A DNA stretch of 16,537 nt from DATFJZ01 sp046482845 (GTDB lineage Bacteria > Desulfobacterota > Desulfobacteria > Desulfobacterales > Desulfobacteraceae): assembly GCA_046482845.1 (NCBI GenBank), contig JAWOEJ010000001.1, forward strand, positions 1 to 16,537, written 5' to 3'. The position numbers and the translations under genes were made by a program. Below, piece after piece: positions 13,153-16,537 of the stretch. The notes beneath the pieces are model-generated. The model was given only the letters and a program-made list of their open reading frames with translations. It was not told where the DNA came from and made no database searches. Position 1 is the first letter of the stretch. Each line of letters begins with the position of its first letter.

Positions 13153-15309
13153 CTAGGCCGGGATATAATGCCTCAAAGGACAGGTGTCGCACTCGCCCTT
13201 TTCATGAATGTCCATGTAAATTTTTTCCAGGGCCAGCTTTGAATCAGGATAAATATTGTTTTCCCCGATTTTCTCAAGGAGATGGGTCCGTTTCATCACG
13301 GCCATGACTTCCTCCTTGACACCGCAGAAGGAGATCTCCCGTCCGCTGCCCCTTATCGTATCCACCAGCATGGATATGGCATCTTCTCCCGAGGCATCCA
13401 CATCATTTATACCGGATGCTTCTATGAGAATATGCTTTAAATCAGGTCTTTCTGCAATATACTCCAGCACCTTGTCTTCAAGATAGGTGGCATTGGCAAA
13501 AATAAGGGAACCGTCAAATCTGACAACAGCGATGTGGCTGCACTGTTTCAGGCCGGCCCTGAGGGCATCGGTGAGACTCGCATCCCTGGATCTGGACAAA
13601 AGGGCAACCCTGGGACGCAGGTGGTTGTATATGAACAGACCAAATGTCAGGGCAACACCGACCATGATCCCTTCTTCCAGATGGGGAGCAAAATAAAGCG
13701 TGCACACAAACGTCACCACTGAAATAATCCCGTCGGACCGTTTGGCTTTCCATGCATGGACAAATCCACTGGTATTTACAAGGCCGATCACTGCCATCAT
13801 GATAACCGAAGCCAGCACCGCCTGGGGCAGATGAAAGAGAAGCGGTGTAAAAAAGAGCAGGGTAAGGGCCACCATCCCACTGGTCACAACCGAGGAGACA
13901 CCGCTTACCGCATTGGCCTGGAGGTTGACAGCGGAACGGGAAAATGAGCCGGACACAGCGTAACTCTGACCAAAGGAGCCGACAATATTGGCCAGCCCCT
14001 GACCGATAAGCTCCTGGTTGGGATCAAGCTTCTGACCGGTTTTTGCCGCCATGGCCTTGGCTATGGCAATGGCCTCCATGAATCCCAGGAGAGAAATAAT
14101 AACGGCAAAGGGAAGGAGCTGAAAAAAGGCCGCTATATAGGAGGTGTTTTCAGGCGCCCTAGGGATGCTGACTTTCAGTCCCTTGGGAATTTCTCCGACA
14201 ATGGCGCCGGCCCCGATCATTTTTAAATTATCAGGATTAAGGGGTTTATTGCTTATTTTAATACGCCATTTTCTGCCGTCTGTTTCAAAATTGTCCGGCA
14301 GGGAGGCTTTTGTATGGAAAACCGAATTCTGATTTTCTGAGGTCAGAAAATGCACACGTCTGAGTTCTTCACGTATGTTATGGGCAGCAGCTTTTTTTGC
14401 AGCTATTCTGGCCTGAATCACAGTAAGATCATGCTTGATTTCAATGATTTCCTCGGAAACAATCCCGTGGGCGTACCCGGCTGATTTTTCCATTTCCTGC
14501 TGGGCCTTTAATTCATTGTTCAGGTCAGCCCGCCTGCTTCCAAGGGATTCTATGGTTTTAACGTCAGCGTTGAATGTTTGAATTTTTTCTACAACAGCAG
14601 GATCTTTTATGCGGTCAAGGGGAATATATTTATCGTTGTTAAAGCCGGTAAACTTTGAAATCAGAATCGTTACCGCTACAGCCACAAGAACATTGGGGAT
14701 TTTGGGATTGAGCCTCCTCAATACCACCATTATAATAATAGCCAGAATCCCCATGGCAAGGGTGGGAAAATGGGTATAATGAAAAGCGGATTTACATACA
14801 TTGACTATGGTCTGGTAATGATGGGGCGCCTTATCCACGTAAACGCCGAACAATTTTGAAAATTGAGAGGATGCAATCACAATGGCAGCGGCATTGGTGA
14901 ACCCGTTTACCACTGGATGGGACAAAAGGTTGACCACCAGACCCAGCCTGAACACCCCGAGGAACAATTGAAACACCCCCACCGTCAGGGCAAGAATAAT
15001 GGAGTAGGCGATAAACTGCTCACTTCCCGCCGTGGCCAGAGGTTCAAGGGATGCCGCTGACATCAGGGACACCACAGCCACCGGACCCGTGGCAAGCTGC
15101 CGGCTTGATCCGAAAAGGGCTGCCACCATGGGGGGCAGAAAAGCCGCGTAAAGTCCGTAATACGCAGGCAGACCTGCCAGCTGTGCATATGCCATGGACT
15201 GGGGGATGAGCACCATTGCAACGGTAATACCGGCAATGGCATCGGTTCTCATTTTTTCACCGTTGTAGTCTTTGAACCAGAGCAAAAACGGAAACATTTT
15301 TGCTATCAT
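13153..15309 (-). CDS. SulP-family anion transporter with coiled-coil insertion and STAS domain
   Basis: The 718-residue protein begins with the SulP N-terminal region (DAIAGITVAMVLIPQSMAYA, 23-42; AGLPAYYGLYAAFLPP, 45-60; GSSRQLATGPVAVVSL, 67-82). It resumes the conserved transmembrane core at about 366 (GAGAIVGEIPKGL), with GSFGQSYAVSGSFSRSAVN (444-462). A STAS domain fills about 588-705 (VVRFDGSLIFANATYLED; SGINDVDASGEDAI). Between a TM helix ending near 222 and residue 366 lies an insertion of about 140 residues rich in Lys, Glu and Ala that looks coiled-coil. The usual SulP core has no such block there. The C-terminus ends CDTCPLRHYIP, a possible CxxC pair. SulP proteins move sulfate, bicarbonate or other anions. 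ATG 15307-15309 has AGGAG at 7 bases. The gene is preceded by a 0.44-kb noncoding region and probably leads the three-gene unit down to 10149. Substrate unassigned. Confidence 0.92.
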   Translation of the reverse strand: MIAKMFPFLLWFKDYNGEKMRTDAIAGITVAMVLIPQSMAYAQLAGLPAYYGLYAAFLPPMVAALFGSSRQLATGPVAVVSLMSAASLEPLATAGSEQFIAYSIILALTVGVFQLFLGVFRLGLVVNLLSHPVVNGFTNAAAIVIASSQFSKLFGVYVDKAPHHYQTIVNVCKSAFHYTHFPTLAMGILAIIIMVVLRRLNPKIPNVLVAVAVTILISKFTGFNNDKYIPLDRIKDPAVVEKIQTFNADVKTIESLGSRRADLNNELKAQQEMEKSAGYAHGIVSEEIIEIKHDLTVIQARIAAKKAAAHNIREELRRVHFLTSENQNSVFHTKASLPDNFETDGRKWRIKISNKPLNPDNLKMIGAGAIVGEIPKGLKVSIPRAPENTSYIAAFFQLLPFAVIISLLGFMEAIAIAKAMAAKTGQKLDPNQELIGQGLANIVGSFGQSYAVSGSFSRSAVNLQANAVSGVSSVVTSGMVALTLLFFTPLLFHLPQAVLASVIMMAVIGLVNTSGFVHAWKAKRSDGIISVVTFVCTLYFAPHLEEGIMVGVALTFGLFIYNHLRPRVALLSRSRDASLTDALRAGLKQCSHIAVVRFDGSLIFANATYLEDKVLEYIAERPDLKHILIEASGINDVDASGEDAISMLVDTIRGSGREISFCGVKEEVMAVMKRTHLLEKIGENNIYPDSKLALEKIYMDIHEKGECDTCPLRHYIPA

Positions 15310-15481
15310 TTATTTTCTCCTTTTTTTACTTACCGTCTTTTAAAAAAAGTAAAAATTCCTGACAGCCAATTCACGGAAAAAAACAAGCTCTGGTAAACGA
15401 CCAGACAATTTCAGCTTATTATTTTTCATCCAGAACCTGCCGAACAAAAGAAATTTTTATCCACTCTTACCTGTCTATCAT

Positions 15482-15505
15482 AAAACAGTATTTCCATACT
15501 GTTTT
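15482..15505. promoter_or_regulatory. Inverted repeat in the SulP leader (possible operator)
   Basis: Perfect 10-bp arms AAAACAGTAT and ATACTGTTTT flank the 4-base loop TTCC. A third copy of the half-site ACAGTAT is at 15527-15533, next to the expected transcription start of the leftward promoter. Three half-sites in 50 bp favour a dimeric regulator-binding site; a leader hairpin is the alternative, since no T-run follows on the minus strand. Confidence 0.5.
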
Positions 15506-15539
15506 TAGTTTCTCTTATCCCAGATTACAGTATCAATCA

Positions 15540-15566
15540 AATATAGCAGCGTATTTTTTTTGTCAA
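15540..15566 (-). promoter_or_regulatory. Candidate sigma-70-type promoter for the SulP gene
   Basis: On the minus strand TTGACA (15566-15561) is followed after 15 bases by TATATT (15545-15540), a 5-of-6 match to the -10 consensus. The spacing is shorter than the ideal 17. The resulting leader would be about 220 nt. The -35 is perfect, the pairing is tentative. Confidence 0.4.
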
Positions 15567-15655
15567 TAAAAAATTAGTTTTCACAGGACAATGCTGATAT
15601 CATGAATTCAGGTTTTTCAATCCCTTGGGCCCCTGTCTAAAACCAGATCGTTAAA

Positions 15656-15670
15656 ACTCGATGATCGAGT
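15656..15670. repeat. 15-bp palindrome upstream of clpB (collapsed repeat, copy E)
   Basis: ACTCGAT-G-ATCGAGT is a perfect odd palindrome. It equals the outer tips of the intergenic repeat family fused without the inner arms and loop, as expected from an internal deletion. It lies 18 bases before the candidate clpB -35 box, so it could also act as an operator. Confidence 0.55.
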
Positions 15671-15688
15671 AGGGGATCTTCACTTAAG

Positions 15689-15716
15689 TTGACAGAGGCA
15701 TTTACTGCATTACTTT
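15689..15716 (+). promoter_or_regulatory. Candidate promoter for clpB
   Basis: TTGACA at 15689-15694 is a perfect -35 box. A weak -10 (TACTTT, 15711-15716) follows at 16 bases. A small hairpin ATTAC-TTTTT-GTAAT overlaps at 15709-15723. No heat-shock sigma-32 -10 (CCCCAT-type) was recognised, so how heat induction would work is not evident. Confidence 0.35.
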
Positions 15717-15752
15717 TTGTAATATAAAAAAAAACTCATAAAGGAGACATAT

Positions 15753-16537
15753 ATGAAATTCGATAAATTCACAGTAAAATCCCAGGAAATAATTGAAACG
15801 GCAAGCGCGGTTGCACAAAAATTCAATCATCAGGCCATTGAACCCATTCATTTTTTAAAAGCCATGATGGAGGACGCAAACGGCGTGGCCGTGTCCATCA
15901 TAAAAAAAATTACCGGTTCATTTTCCCGGATGAATCAGGATATAGATGCTGCTGTTGAAAAGCTTGTAAAGGTCAGCGGTGCGGGAAACATCTATTTTTC
16001 CAAGGACTCCAGAACCGTCATGGAAACCGCCTTTAATGAGGCAGAAAACATGAAGGACCAGTATGTCAGCATTGAACATCTGCTCCTGTCCCTTGTATCG
16101 TGTAAAGGCCCCTGCCAGGATATGCTGTCTGCCCACGGGGTGACTCGGGCTTCCATTCTCAAAGTACTTAAGGACATCCGGGGCAACCAGACCATTACAG
16201 ACCAGAATCCCGAAGAAAAATACCAGGCCCTTGAAAAATTCGGCAGGGATCTGACTGAACTTGCCCGAAAAGGAAAACTTGATCCTGTCATAGGAAGGGA
16301 TGACGAAATCAGACGGATTGTTCAGGTCCTTTCCCGGCGGCGGAAAAACAATCCCGTGCTCATAGGCGAACCCGGTGTGGGGAAAACCGCCATTGTGGAA
16401 GGACTTGCCCAGAGAATTGTTGAAGGGGATGTATCGGAAATATTAAAGAACAGAAGAATCGTTGAGCTGAACATGGGCGCGCTGCTGGCCGGCGCCAAGT
16501 ACAGAGGGGAATTTGAAGAAAGGCTCAAAGCTGTTTT
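15753..16537 (+). CDS. clpB: ClpB disaggregase (AAA+ chaperone), N-terminal part
   Basis: The first 261 codons are present, starting at ATG 15753-15755 with AAGGAG (15741-15746) upstream; the rest lies beyond the window. Residues 1-145 are the Clp N-terminal double repeat (MKFDKFTVKSQEIIETA; IEPIHFLKAM; VSIEHLLLSLV). After a short linker, nucleotide-binding domain 1 begins with LEKFGRDLTELARKGKLDPV (160-179), IGRDDEIRRIVQVLSRRRKN, Walker A GEPGVGKT at 205-212 and the pore-loop motif GAKYRGEFEE at 247-256. This order and spacing are typical of ClpB, which extracts polypeptides from aggregates with DnaK; the ClpB-specific middle coiled coil is not in view, so ClpA/ClpC is formally possible but the N-terminal sequence favours ClpB. 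The N-terminal repeat has two cysteines (117 and 121). It is the only plus-strand gene here and diverges from the SulP unit. Confidence 0.93.
   Translation, partial: MKFDKFTVKSQEIIETASAVAQKFNHQAIEPIHFLKAMMEDANGVAVSIIKKITGSFSRMNQDIDAAVEKLVKVSGAGNIYFSKDSRTVMETAFNEAENMKDQYVSIEHLLLSLVSCKGPCQDMLSAHGVTRASILKVLKDIRGNQTITDQNPEEKYQALEKFGRDLTELARKGKLDPVIGRDDEIRRIVQVLSRRRKNNPVLIGEPGVGKTAIVEGLAQRIVEGDVSEILKNRRIVELNMGALLAGAKYRGEFEERLKAV

Larger units (their letters stand above)
15310..15752. other. Divergent intergenic region between the SulP and clpB genes
   Basis: The 443 bases contain no supported gene. They hold a candidate leftward promoter for the SulP gene (15540-15566), a long leader with a strong inverted repeat (15482-15505), a collapsed palindromic repeat (15656-15670) and a candidate rightward promoter for clpB (15689-15716). 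No CIRCE element (TTAGCACTC-N9-GAGTGCTAA) was seen. Confidence 0.6.

Noticed and set aside
6098..15670. CRISPR array
   Set aside because: The repeats are far apart, palindromic and without regular spacers.
15310..15752. CIRCE or sigma-32 heat-shock control of clpB
   Set aside because: Neither the TTAGCACTC inverted repeat nor a CCCCAT-type -10 is present.
15918..16528. Minus-strand frames at the right end
   Set aside because: They are antisense to clpB, whose N-terminal domain, Walker A and pore loop are clear.

Overview
The window looks like a chromosomal segment from a sulfate-reducing, Desulfobacterota-type bacterium, probably Desulfobacteraceae-like. That placement is an inference. It rests on two anion-transporter genes (SulP and a divergent DASS/SLC13 carrier), dense two-component and sigma-54 signalling genes, a cytidylate-kinase-like/receiver fusion, a Cys-containing GAF protein and moderate base composition. 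No rRNA, tRNA, CRISPR array or transposase gene was seen.

All genes are on the minus strand except clpB, which runs off the right edge on the plus strand. In minus-strand transcription order: (1) 15309-10149 holds a SulP transporter with a large coiled-coil insertion, a left-handed beta-helix (hexapeptide) protein and a PAS/AAA+/Fis sigma-54 activator with an altered Walker B. It ends in a hairpin plus T-tract terminator. (2) 9881-6682 holds a NifX/NifB-like small protein, a double-Cache-type sensor histidine kinase, a single-domain receiver (the first two junctions overlap) and a HisKA-like protein with no recognisable ATPase motifs. A hairpin follows. (3) 6681-6009 is a 0.67 kb noncoding gap with two copies of a palindromic repeat. 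One copy is split by a 159-bp palindromic MITE-like element flanked by TTA. (4) 6008-2204 holds a degenerate cytidylate-kinase/BON-like/receiver fusion, another single-domain receiver, the DASS carrier and a CBS-pair protein. (5) After a structured 97-bp spacer come an NtrC-type response regulator, a Cys-rich GAF protein and the start of a two-TM membrane protein cut by the left edge.

Functionally, the locus appears to combine anion uptake (SulP and DASS) with a signalling network. That network has four receiver domains and only one complete histidine kinase, and the extra HisKA protein could be a phosphotransfer node. Two sigma-54 activators are present, but no convincing sigma-54 promoter was seen in the intergenic gaps. 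Substrates and signals cannot be fixed from sequence alone.

The most distinctive noncoding feature is a repeat family with arms close to ACTCGATCATCAAGTTTTT and its complement. Full copies lie at 6098-6171 and 13079-13143, a split copy at 6362-6586, a terminator-like derivative at 10088-10122, and a collapsed 15-bp palindrome at 15656-15670 upstream of clpB.
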